In this document: positions 18,001 through 26,790 of the stretch, piece after piece
How the letters are laid out: every line of letters begins with the position of its first letter
Numbering within the stretch: the stretch's first letter is position 1
NCBI RefSeq assembly: GCF_000003605.2
Contig: NW_003105106.1
Location: forward strand, 441,670 to 468,890
Source of the DNA: Saccoglossus kowalevskii
Taxonomy: Eukaryota; Hemichordata; Enteropneusta; Harrimaniidae
DNA: 27,221 nucleotides
Reading direction: 5' to 3'
Program-made: the position numbers and the translations under genes
The notes under the pieces: generated by a model
What the model was told of the DNA's origin: nothing
Database searches by the model: none
The model's input: only the letters and a program-made list of their open reading frames with translations

Positions 18001-20831
18001 TGTGGAGCAACAAAACAAAATGGTCTGCTTGATGACCTCTGTATAAACAACAATCGGTTCATGTGCGAGTATGAATTAGGTAAGAATCTATATACTGTGA
18101 TTTTATTTCATTTTATTTGATGGACTGGAAATATGTTTGTTTTTTCATAAAAGGCGCTCAATACATTAGATATATAATTAATTTTGTTCACTGTTTTATT
18201 TCAGATAACCCACCATCAATTGTACCAGGTATGCACGCATACGATCAATATTATTATTTTAGACAACTACAGATATGCCTAGGAACCATTGTAAACATTG
18301 ATACTTTAGACAACTATAGATATGCATGGGAATCATTGAAGATAGTTACTTTAGACAACCATAGATATGCCTAGGTTCCATTGAAGATTGATATTTTAGA
18401 CAACTATAGATAGGCCTGAGAACGATTGAAGATAGTTACTTTCGACAATTATAGATATGCCTGGGAACTGTTGAAGATAGTTACTTTAGACAACTATGGA
18501 TAGGCCTGGACACCATTTAAGATAGTTACTTTCGACAACTACAAATAGGCATGGGAATCATTGAAGATAGTTACTTTAGACAACTATAGATAGGCCTGGG
18601 TACCATTTAAGATAGTTACTTTAGACAATTATAGATATGCCTGGGAACTGTTAAAGATGGTTAATTTAGACATCTACAGATAGGTCTGGGAACCACTGAA
18701 GATAGGTACTTTAGACAACTATAAATAGGACTGGAAACCACTGAAGGTAGGTACTTTAGAAATCCATGGATAGGCTTGGGAACTATTGAACATATCACTT
18801 TAAACAGCTAAAGATAGGCCTAAGAACCATTTGAGATACTTACTTTAGACTATAGATATGGCGGGAACCATTGAAGATATTTACTCCAGACAACCACTGA
18901 TAGGACTGGAAACCATTGAAAATAGTTACTTTAGACAACTATAGATATGCCTGGGAACCATTGAAGATAGTTACTTTAGACTATAGATATTCTTGGGAAC
19001 ATTTAAGATAGTTATTTTAGACAACTACAGATAGGCCTGTGAATCATTGAAGATAGTTAGTTTAAACAACTATAAATAGACCTGCGAACCACTGAAAATA
19101 GGTACTTTAGAAATCTATGGATAGGCTTGGAACCGTTGAAGATATCACTTTAAACAACTACAGATAGGCCTAAGAACCATTTACCATAGTTACTTTAGAC
19201 TATAGATATGGTGGGAACCATTTACGAAAGTTACTCCTGACAACTACTGATAGGACTGGAAACCATGGAAGATAGTTACTTTAAACAACTATAGATATGC
19301 CTGGGAACCGTTGAAGATTGTTACTTTAGACAATTATAGATAGGCCTGGGTACCATTTAAGATAGTTACTTTTGACAACTACAAATAGGCCTGGGAATCA
19401 TTGAAGATAGATAATTTAATTGATTATAGATAGGTCTTTGAACCATTAAGGATTAAGATACTAATTTTAGGAATTCTACTTATAAAGGTCCGTTGACTGA
19501 AACATCTAGTTAATTGAAAGGGAGTGGTCGTCACACTGCGCATGTGCAACATTTGTGTTGATAAACATAGATGCACACATATTTTAACTTGGGTGCAACA
19601 TGTATTAATTACCATTGTTGACTCCTTTAAAGCTTGGATATGGTTGACGTTTGCATTCGTCTGTACAACAGTCAAAGTAGCCATCTTTATTTATATGAGA
19701 CCCATATCTCACGCATTGGTTGTGCGAAGACCACACTCCTTAATGTGGACAATCATTACCAAATATTGCAACTAATTCACAATCTTTTATGTTTTTATTT
19801 CATAGTTTTAAGAGAGGTTGTTGACAATTCTGTGCAGAACACTGTGGTGTTATTACATCAACTTGATGAAGGTAAACACACTATTATTTATACTTGTTTT
19901 CTCCCCCCAAGGTCTGCTTGACAAAACAGGTTTTCTGGAGACTTGGACACAAACTAGTGACCACCTTTTTTCACTTGCAAGCGATTTAATTTACAATGTA
20001 TAGCTTATATGAAAAGCTTTCAGTGTCCACATTTCATTACAAATTTACAGTAGTGCAGGACACTATCAGAGAAAAACAATCAGTAGTTTCAGATATTGCT
20101 GCTTTAAAGCATAGTATATAACTCTCACCAAGATATTATCCATATTTTGCATCTGCATTTTGACAATTCTTTAGAAATAGTGAGAAAAAAAATCACACAA
20201 ATTTGTAATGCCATACAACTAATTGTACCACCAAACTATCTGGCGCTAAAGGAATCTCACGTCATTGTCAGAGAACGACCATTCATTTTGCAAATGTTCA
20301 ATATTTTTGTTGTAAACAAACAAACAAATATAGCCCTATGCTGTCTATGCTATACTCGTCTGTTATCAGATGATATTCAAAATAAAGAAATAGTTGCTGA
20401 CATTTTAAATTTTGTCACCTTCACAAAATAAAGCTATACAATTTATTTTTTTCCATAGTTTGAAAAAAAAGTAGATCAAAACTTTAGGCAATTGAAATTA
20501 TGTTCATTTGATCCAATATTTAAGAGGTAATCTGTGCAAATATAATGCTCCCAGAGAGCCCCACAATAGTAGGATAATGCAATTTATATTTTTTTTTATC
20601 AATTTTCATTCTCAAATTATCAGTATTGTGTAATTATACGTTTGTTTTATTTCAGCTGTTATAGTTGTTATTGTTTTAGCAGTAATGGTTGCTTTGGGGG
20701 CGATAATAGGCTCTGTGATCTATTTTATCAAAGCCAAACCAAGTGTCAATCCAATCGTGCGAAGACGAAGGGGATACGACGACCATGAAAAGATGATGAA
20801 TGATGTGGCACCTGACGTGTTTGCATTATAA
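14928..20831 (+). CDS. Gene B: four-WAP CTLD type I membrane protein
   Basis: Seven coding exons join in frame: 14928-15009, 16000-16626, 17449-17658, 17876-18079, 18205-18228, 19806-19871, 20656-20831 (1389 nt, 462 aa plus stop). All introns are GT-AG and phase 1. Domains: signal peptide 1-23, WAP domains at 39-77, 92-127, 140-175 and 193-231, CTLD 248-372, stalk 375-404, membrane span about 405-429, cytoplasmic tail 430-462. It is a paralogue of gene A: same orientation, same CTLD split, same membrane topology. It lacks the Kunitz exon and has twice as many WAP domains. Probable role: cell-surface antiprotease-lectin. The tail is basic (RRRRGYDDHEK) and lacks the YxxM of gene A. The stop is TAA at 20829. 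Exons 5 and 6 encode low-complexity stalk and are the least certain pieces, though their phases fit. Confidence 0.9.
16000..16626 (+). CDS. Gene B exon 2: four WAP domains
   Basis: A single 627-base exon encodes residues 28-237. Each domain has all eight cysteines: 39-77, 92-127, 140-175 and 193-231, with the CCxNGCGxxC signature (CCDNGCGHTC, CCNNGCGNQC, CCNNGCGQVC, CCSNGCGLVC). Loop lengths differ among domains, notably between cysteines 1 and 2, so inhibitory loops are not identical. The reading frame stays open past the donor (GTATGT at 16627) into the intron, but that extension is repeat sequence and not likely coding. Confidence 0.95.
16642..16782. mobile_element. MITE-like inverted-repeat element in gene B intron 2
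   Basis: The left arm 16642-16673 and right arm 16751-16782 are reverse complements at about 27 of 32 bases, sharing the core CGTCACCTGCGCA. Both ends carry TTAA, which could be a TTAA target duplication of the piggyBac type. The element is 141 bp, non-coding and GC-rich, and starts only 15 bases after the exon 2 donor. Confidence 0.65.
16852..17050 (+). repeat. Dispersed repeat, copy 2 (gene B intron 2)
   Basis: It shares an ordered series of words with 19903-20120: GCTTGACAAAAC, TGGAGAC, GACACAA, TTTTTTCACT, AATGTATA, CAGTTTCAG-like and ATTGCTGCTTTA. The two copies are in the same orientation in introns 2 and 6 of gene B. Confidence 0.65.
17449..18079 (+). CDS. Gene B exons 3-4: C-type lectin-like domain
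   Basis: Exons 17449-17658 and 17876-18079 encode a long-form CTLD (residues 248-372). It has the C248/C259 hairpin, SCYML, Cys276-Cys370 and Cys349-Cys362 pairs, the IWVGL core (313-317), and WMWSDGTLL. Unlike gene A it keeps EPN (342-344), the motif linked to mannose-type sugar preference in calcium-binding CTLDs. The WND position reads LDD (358-360), so an acidic calcium ligand may remain. Calcium-dependent glycan binding is therefore more plausible here than in gene A, but not proven. Confidence 0.93.
18205..18228 (+). CDS. Gene B exon 5: 8-codon micro-exon
   Basis: TTTATTTCAG precedes this 24-base exon, and GTATGC follows it. It encodes a Pro-rich stalk piece (NPPSIVP with split codons at both ends) and keeps phase 1, so skipping it would not break the frame. 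It lies just upstream of the minisatellite array. Confidence 0.7.
18255..19450. repeat. Minisatellite of about 45-bp units in gene B intron 5
   Basis: About 26 units follow the pattern GATAGTTACTTTAGACAACT, ATAGATAGGCCTGGGAACCATTGAA; starts such as 18261, 18308, 18353, 18398 and 18443 give a spacing of 45-47 bp. Variant units recur in order: GGTACTTTAGAAATC..TGGATAGGCTTGG appears at about 18750 and 19101, with the same following variants, showing a higher-order period of about 351 bp. It fills most of the 1577-bp intron between the stalk exons. Confidence 0.92.
19806..19871 (+). CDS. Gene B exon 6: stalk segment
   Basis: It encodes 22 codons between TTTATTTCATAG and GTAAAC, phase 1 at both ends. 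The peptide alternates hydrophobic and polar residues (VVDNSVQNTVVLLHQLDE), which could form a short helical or coiled juxtamembrane stalk. Phase fit and placement directly before the membrane exon support it. Confidence 0.7.
19903..20120 (+). repeat. Dispersed repeat, copy 3 (gene B intron 6)
   Basis: This is the same family as 16852-17050 (GCTTGACAAAAC, TGGAGACTTGGACACAA, TTTTTTCACTT, AATGTATA, GTGTCCACATTTC, TTTCAGATATTGCTGCTTTA). The rest of the intron up to 20640 shows no supported exon. Confidence 0.65.
20656..20831 (+). CDS. Gene B exon 7: membrane span and tail
   Basis: The acceptor TTTTATTTCAG is followed by a strongly hydrophobic stretch (VIVVIVLAVMVALGAIIGSV), then YFIKAK and the tail. 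The tail carries RRRRGYDDHEK, an MM pair and ends in DVFAL, followed by TAA. One tyrosine (445) lies in an acidic context. Confidence 0.9.
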
Positions 20832-20880
20832 ATCATAGTTCACAGCCTTATGTAAATTTAATTTATATTTCTGTCTTTCT

Positions 20881-20964
20881 ACTTCTCACTACATCCCACT
20901 GAATCACTACATGTCGGTGAATCACTTCTTCTCGCTGAATCACTACATTTCACTGAATAACTTG
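20881..20964. repeat. 18-bp tandem repeat in gene B 3' UTR
   Basis: About 4.5 units of CTGAATCACTACATNTCN (for example CTGAATCACTACATGTCG, GTGAATCACTTCTTCTCG, CTGAATCACTACATTTCA) run head to tail just after the stop codon. Confidence 0.8.
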
Positions 20965-21368
20965 GCATGTTGCCATGGAAAATCATGTAGTTAGTTTAAG
21001 AAAGTATAGAAATAGTTGAAAACGACATAAAAATCATGGCATTTAAGAGCATTTAGTTTTTTCTGTAGAGCCACATCAACACAAAACAAATTTCGTTTTG
21101 AAGTTCAATTTTTTTGTCAGTCATCTTGTAAATGTTATCCCTTTATTGTACAAGCTGTGTGAGTGGTTCCCTAAAACTTATTGTATTTGCTTGCAAGCTA
21201 CTGAACTACTGCAAGTACAGATTTCATCACAGATTTCTTATAATCAGAATATGACACAAATTTTAATTGTGATCAACTCAAATACATGTGTTTGTTTCTC
21301 ATTATTTTTTTGACAAATATTATCAAATGAATGAGTTGGTGATCTATAAAAAAGTAATTTAACCTGCA

Positions 21369-21397
21369 TATAAAGACCACCTGTCTATAAAGACCAC
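21369..21397. repeat. Paired TATAAAGACCAC repeat
   Basis: TATAAAGACCAC occurs at 21369 and 21386, 17 bp apart. It looks like the end of a dispersed element; no coding content is seen nearby. Confidence 0.5.
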
Positions 21398-21570
21398 TTC
21401 GCTATACACAGGTTTGGCTATAGTCATTTCCGGTTTACAAGTACACTTATTAGGTTAATTTTTTAACAAAAATGAAATCACTCGTAATATAATGTTATCT
21501 TTTTCCACCAATTCAGTCCTAGTTTTGTATTAGATGTAATATCATGGTAATTGAAGATAATAAATATCTT

Positions 21571-22157
21571 GTATAAAAAGACAAGGAATTGATAAATGTT
21601 TTTATCACACGACTGCAGTGCATATCATTCACAGTAGTAACATTCAGTGTAAAATCCCCCTCAATGATATTTTACATTATTAAACATGGTGATATGCATG
21701 TTACATGTCATCAGTCTACTTGTGCTTGAGTAGTATATGAATGAATTATTTAATATAGCGATGTGAGAAATTCAGGATAATAATTTCTTGCCCGGACAAT
21801 ACCTCGTATCAAAACAAGCTTAGAAAGATCTCCTGTACGCTGAGGGAATATATGATTTTCTGTTCACTGTGACATCTCACATTATGCATGAAACGAACAG
21901 AACAAACATCTACTGCAAAAATGTAATTAATTTTTCATACTTTGCATTGAGATAGACTTTTTTTACATTTACCATCTTCAAATGTGTTTAGCACATTAAT
22001 ATGCATGGATATACTCATGAAATGCTTTTGTGTGTTTGTTGAATTTTGCACGACGTTTTGATGTTGTTACAATGCAAGCTTTGTTTGTCCTGAGTTTACA
22101 CTTGATTTCATGCATATAACCCTGTATCTCGAAGTGAAACCAAAATGATCTATTCAA
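21571..22157. other. Intergenic stretch downstream of gene B
   Basis: AT-rich DNA with no recognised gene, RNA or repeat beyond short homopolymer runs. Confidence 0.5.
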
Positions 22158-22298
22158 TACTGTAAAATACTTTATTTTTAATAAATAGTTTATGTCACTG
22201 ATTTTTGGTGAATTGAATATATAGGGATAAAAGTATTTTCGTCGGATTTTATTCTCACTGAACCCCCCTCTTGTGTTAAAATAAAATATTTTACAGTA
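22158..22298. mobile_element. MITE-like element with about 20-bp inverted ends
   Basis: The left end TACTGTAAAATACTTTATTT and the right end AAATAAAATATTTTACAGTA are near-perfect reverse complements. A TA at each edge could be a target duplication. The interior is non-coding. The left end is shared with 14667, showing at least two copies of the end sequence in the window. Confidence 0.7.
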
Positions 22299-22790
22299 CA
22301 ACTGTTTGGGGCGCTAAAAATAAAAAAAATTATGATAGCACTTGTACTAAGGTTAGGCTGGTCATATTCAGTATTCATATTACATCTTGCCCATTATTTG
22401 TAAAATAAAATAATCTGATTTCATTAAATTTTGTAAATTTTTTTTTGTGGAAACAAAAATGAAATATGTGATTATAATAATGCAGAGGTTGCAGACCCAC
22501 TGTCAAATCTGAGAATTATTTTAATATTTTGTTTTAATGGTGAAGAATAAATACGTATTGATTTCTTCAATTATTGAAATCAATCTGAGGTAGGCTAACA
22601 ATTCTTGTCACTATAATAACCAAAATAAATTGGGCCTAATCTCATTATCCTGAACATATGCAAATAGTGTGTTTGATTGGTGTCATATTATGGATGGCAC
22701 TAACATCACCGGAATTCCAGGTGCCCACATAGCTGAGGTGAAGCTTTATTATGCCTTAAGCTTGTTATGCTAATGAGTAGGTCTTTGTTT
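22299..22790. other. Gene-free stretch before the retroelement relic
   Basis: AT-rich at first, becoming more GC-rich after about 22680 as the retroelement leader or LTR region is approached. Nothing else is supported. Confidence 0.4.
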
Positions 22791-22795
22791 AGCTA

Positions 22796-23137
22796 TTACA
22801 ATATAGTGCTGTCAGGGAGCAACAAATCAGGTTGTGCTGCTCAGTGGGTCAGCGGAAATTCTACACCATAGCCTGTGCCCGTTGAGCCGGTGTTCTGCTA
22901 TTCTAGTAGAAGTTCAGTACTTCCAAAAACCATTATTGTGCCATTTTGACACGGCTAGTGTGGCTGAGTGATGGGTGTGGTCGGCGCGGTGATGTGGTGT
23001 TGCTGGAGATAGCTGTAGGCAGGGTTCAGTAGCCAGCCTCTAGACCTTCCATTGCACGAGCATCGCCAGGTTTGTCTTGTGCTCTGCCATATAGTGCTGT
23101 GGCGGAGGTGTAATATTGCTGGTAGTTAAATTGTGGT
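22796..23137 (+). mobile_element. Possible 5' LTR end and leader of retroelement
   Basis: TTACA at 22796-22800 could be an LTR 3' end. AGTGCTGTCAGGGAGC follows, vaguely like a TGGTGTCAG-type primer-binding site. A similar ATATAGTGCTGT word recurs near 23090. No matching long terminal repeat was found by eye, so this is inference from position only. Confidence 0.25.
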
Positions 23138-23904
23138 ATGCAAACCACGCTGCACCAAAGTATTGAGGCAGAAACGCGAGGGAAGGAAGGGGCTGCATTG
23201 AAAGATTACATTAGAGAAGAGCAGGCGAAAGAGAGGGATATTAGGGCTAGTGGAAGAGAGGAACATAGGCGACGGGAGGTGCATGAAAAATAACTAATGC
23301 AAATGCAGATCAATTTGCAAAGGCATGGACGCCTACCTTCAAAGTTTTGTACGCTATGCCACTGCCCAGAAGTGGGAACGATCTGATTGGGCTGTGAATC
23401 TCAGTGCTTTGTTACAAGCTATCTCAATATACTCCCATGCCAGCTGCAACAGCTAATGACTATGATGCATTGAAACCAGAACTATTGAGGGCATACCAGC
23501 TGAGTGACGAGTCGAAGCCAGAGTATGATGAAAGCGCTCAGCAGTTTATGGACTGTATTGGTGATTACGAACCAATGACCAATGAAAGGTTTGCAGACCT
23601 ACTGCTCTGAGAACAATTTGTTTGTGGGTTTTTCAAATACCTAGCTTTGTTTAAAGAGCGTTGGCCGAGGGACACCAAAGAAATGGTTTCTGCAGCTGCA
23701 AAATATTTGGATGCACGAGGAAAGTGGGGACTGCCAGGGAAGGCTAAACCTAACCAACGGTGGCAGCAGCAAACGATGAACATAAAGTCTGGTAACCCAT
23801 CAAGCCAATGTCGACTAGCCAAACCTTTGTATGCTTTGTATTTGGCAGAGTGGGTCATGTGGCCAAATATTGTAGAAGGAGACCCAAGATCCACTGCAAA
23901 CTGA
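23138..23904 (+). pseudogene. Decayed gag of a Ty3/gypsy-like retrotransposon
   Basis: An ATG at 23138 opens a charged, coiled-coil-like N-terminus that ends at TAA 23291. The frame then changes (about 23325, MDAYLQSFVRYATAQKW) and changes again near 23415 (NDYDALKPELLRAYQLSD). Another stop, TGA at 23608, replaces the usual Arg of the LLREQF motif, and the same frame continues with LALFKERWPRDTKEM and YLDARG. These are hallmarks of the SCAN-like capsid domain found in invertebrate gypsy-type Gag. A frameshifted CCHC zinc knuckle follows at 23828-23873 (CMLC, then GHVAKYC in another frame). At least two stops and three frame breaks make it non-functional. Confidence 0.82.
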
Positions 23905-24072
23905 AGATAGGTATGTATTCACTGTGGCATTAGTGATACAATGATATAGGTAATGCACGTATGGGGGTGACAGTGGAGCCAGATGAAACTTGTGCCACAC
24001 AGTGTATCCTATTACCTCGTGGTCGGACTCTGAATGATGAGTGCTGCATGCAGCGCACACGATGTGAAATGA

Positions 24073-24545
24073 ATGCCAATAACGGATGGGAAACTGGTTG
24101 GTGTTTTGAGGAATATTGGTTATTGTAGTGTGGTGGTCCGAATAAGTCTAGTTCTAATAGACAGCTGTCTGGTGAATACATGACGTGTCCTGATAGATGG
24201 AATCATTCAAAAGTCGCCGGTGGCTACAATAAAGGTAAATATTTCTTATTTTATTGGCGATGTAACTGCATTGTGCATGTCGAATCCTGTGTACAACCTA
24301 ATACTAGGAAATATTGAAGGTGTATCTGATGCGTTCCACGCTGATACATCAAGGAAAGAACGTGGTCAAGAACCAGAGTTGGCAAATGCTGTGGAGACCA
24401 GAGCTCAGAAACTATCCAATCTTAAGCCAACCAGAGAACTGAAAGTGCCAAAGCTGTTGGTGATGTGAAGTCAGCAGAAAAACTTCAACAAGTTCAGGGA
24501 GAAGACTTGCAGAAAAACAAACCATGAAGTAAAAATGAAGAAAAA
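24073..24545 (+). pseudogene. Decayed retroviral-type protease (pol start)
   Basis: The frame starting at 24073 shows the outline of a gypsy-type aspartic protease: GVLRNIGYCSVVVR, then after an in-frame TGA near 24181 VATIKVNISYF, ALCMSNPVYNLILGNI and AVETRAQ. The catalytic DTG is replaced by NIG, so the active-site aspartate is lost. After a stop at 24466 a shifted frame has SAEKLQQVQGEDLQ, like the segment before reverse transcriptase in such elements. Reverse transcriptase, RNase H and integrase are not seen; the rest appears deleted. Confidence 0.8.
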
Positions 24546-24862
24546 TAGTGGCAGGTCAAATTCGTCATGAAAGATATGTGACAACCACAACCATTTAGAC
24601 GACTCGCTGGACAATGCTCTGCCATTATGCAAAGATTAAAGAAACTGTTTCCGACCATCAGTGTTAGTTGCATCCATTGACTGTTATGTACGTTTGTCTC
24701 GTAGTTTTATGCATGCATGTTTCTTAGATAGACAATAATCTACATTTCCTTGCAATAATACAACGTAATCCACTTCCTTACTGGTGTGAAACAAATATAT
24801 TACTAAATTATTGCTCTAGTGTAATATTTCTGTGTAATAATAGGTGTATCCCACTGCCCCAT
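24546..24862. other. Stretch between protease relic and possible LTR
   Basis: No reverse transcriptase or integrase motifs and no other gene could be read in any frame. It is probably the eroded remainder or deletion scar of the retroelement. Confidence 0.4.
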
Positions 24863-24974
24863 TGTAACGGGTCGGGTATTTCCTGTCCACCCCTTACCCG
24901 TGTAGAATAAAGTGAATTATTTGAACCATACTTGTGTAGCGTGTACTTGTTGCTTATTTCATAAATCCATTACA
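24863..24974 (+). mobile_element. Possible LTR remnant (TGTAA...TTACA)
   Basis: The segment starts TGTAACGGGTCGGG and ends CCATTACA, giving TGTAA/TTACA inverted ends like many gypsy-type LTRs. AATAAA lies at 24905. The size (112 bp) is small and no second copy was found, so this could be a solo end or coincidence. Confidence 0.35.
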
Positions 24975-25755
24975 CAACTGCCTTACGTTTCAAGATATCA
25001 ATGAACCAACTACACAGGGGATGTTTATGGATGGATGGATGTTTATTTTGTACAATTTCACCCTGTGACAATTAGACAATTATCATTTCCACCGTATTCT
25101 AGTCGGTCTTTGCAATACCCAAATGCCACTATATACCAATACGTTGAATGATATTAAGTCAATGGGGCGTGGTATTACTACACCGTGCAAAGCCATGCAA
25201 AGCAATTGTAAAGTGATTGCAAAGTTGGTAGATGTATTTGTATTTTCGACCTAAGTTGTTGGCATATCAAACCCCGCTGTATCCCGTATATCAATCATTT
25301 ATAGTAGAAAACCGTGAAAATATAGTAATTTTTAAAGTTCAAGTGGAGTTTCAAATCCCCACCAACAATCAAACGTAGGTGGAGGTGCTTGTATATTTGA
25401 CCTAAGTCGAATTTTGAAAACATTAAATAATGTATTAAAATGCAATAAATATATATGCAGATTATCTCAACAGCTAACTGAAAAATGATAGCCAAAGTGC
25501 TTACAAAGTTGTTCAAAGCGATTGCAAAGTTGATAGATTAATTTGGGAATGTGACCTATGATATTATATTGACGGGACCCGTAGTTAAAAGTTCAAGAAT
25601 GTGAATAAATATTCCGAAAATTGCCGTTATATTATTGTACTGTCTTTCGAGGCATGTAGGGGGTCAAATTTCATAAAGATGTGAAATGGCCGCCAGTTCG
25701 TGTAAACTTCAAATTAGTCGGGCAGTATCGTTGTTAAGTGATTGATAGATCTTTC

Positions 25756-25829
25756 AAGTTAAGCTCAATCTGGCGTGGTTAGTACTTGCATGGGAGACTC
25801 CTTGACAAAACCAGCTGGTAGATTTTTTT
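25756..25829 (+). pseudogene. 5S rRNA-like segment, copy 1 (3' half)
   Basis: AAGTTAAGC, then GGTTAGTACTTGCATGGGAG and ACCAGCTGGTAGA, match the order and spacing of the 3' half of eukaryotic 5S rRNA, which spans the A-box, intermediate element and C-box promoter. A run of seven T follows, as at a Pol III terminator. The 5' half of 5S is not recognisable, so this is a 5S-derived pseudogene or the head of a 5S-type SINE. Confidence 0.72.
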
Positions 25830-26258
25830 GTTTCATCACATACAGGGAAAAGATATGAGCTACCGTTCCTGCATTATTTCTTACTGTTCTATCAATGATT
25901 TATACTAGAAAGCTGTGGAAATATTGTAATTTATTAAGTTCAAGTAAAGTTTCAAATCCCCACTAATAATCAAATAACAAGTTGTTGATGCTGTCAGCAC
26001 ATAGTGGTTTTAATTTGTTACTACACCGTGCAAAGTTGATATATTCATTTGGGAATGTGACCTATGAACTGACATTGACAGGACCCGAGTTAAAAGATCG
26101 AGAATGTGAATAAATAGTTGGTAAATTGCCGTTATATTATCATGCTGTCTCTCGAGGCATATAGGGGTCAAATTTCATAATATATGAAATAGCCGCCAAT
26201 TTGTGTAAAATTGAAATTTCTCGTGCAGCTGTGTGGTTAGGTGATCGGCCGATGTTTT

Positions 26259-26330
26259 AAGTTAAGCTCAATCGGGCGTGGTTAGTACTTGCATGGAAGC
26301 ACCCATGACAAACCAGCTGGTAGAATTTTT
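26259..26330 (+). pseudogene. 5S rRNA-like segment, copy 2 (3' half)
   Basis: AAGTTAAGCTCAATCGGGCG and GGTTAGTACTTGCATGGAAG repeat the copy at 25756, about 503 bp downstream, ending in five T. CGGGC is closer to standard 5S than copy 1, but the bases after GCATGG have drifted further. Confidence 0.7.
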
Positions 26331-26790
26331 GTTGTTGTTTTCATTACAGACAGGGAAAAGATATGAGCTACCGTTCTTGCATTATTTCTTACTTTGCTAT
26401 AAATCATTCCATAAAGCCGTGGAAATATTGTAATTTTTAAAGTTAAAGTAAAGTTTCAAATCCCAACTAATAATCAAATAACAAGTTCTTGATGCTGTCG
26501 GCACTTAGTGGCTTTAATTTGTTACTACATCGTGCAAAATTGTGCAAAGAGATTGCAAAGTTGGTAGATGTATTTGCATATTTAACCTAAGTTTTTGGAA
26601 TATCACACCCAGCCAGATGATAGCAGCCTATATTACCAGATCTTCACATGAGGTGCCTGTACAATGATGAAAAACAAGCTTGCAAAGTTGTGGAAAGTGA
26701 TTGCAAGCGAACTGAAAAATGTCATTGCAAAGTTGGTAGATTAATTTGGGAATGTGACCTATGATATTTTATTGACGGTTGAATAGTGGT

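Larger units (their letters stand above)
20832..21570 (+). other. Probable 3' UTR of gene B
   Basis: The first canonical AATAAA I find after the stop is at 21559-21564, giving a possible 3' UTR of about 740 bases. The polyadenylation site is uncertain. Confidence 0.3.
25170..26790. repeat. Satellite-like tandem region, about 503-bp unit
   Basis: Segments recur in order: TTCAAATCCCCACTAATAATCAAATAAC at about 25950 and 26453, and GGTTAGTACTTGCATGG near 25779 and 26281, both spaced by about 503 bp. A second module, GCAAAGTTGGTAGATGTATTTG, occurs at 25219 and 26553. TTTGGGAATGTGACCTATG follows GCAAAGTTG at 25523, 26029 and 26724. The region is a partial tandem duplication of a composite unit, without protein-coding content. 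Confidence 0.85.

Noticed and set aside
18229-18374. Minisatellite units read as a 15-residue protein repeat (TLDNYRYAW-like)
   Set aside because: The 45-bp period keeps frame for a few units only; TAG codons appear in most units, and a good donor precedes the array.
20147-20431. 94-codon ORF in gene B intron 6
   Set aside because: No recognised domain, no fitting splice sites and no coding-like composition; it follows a dispersed repeat.
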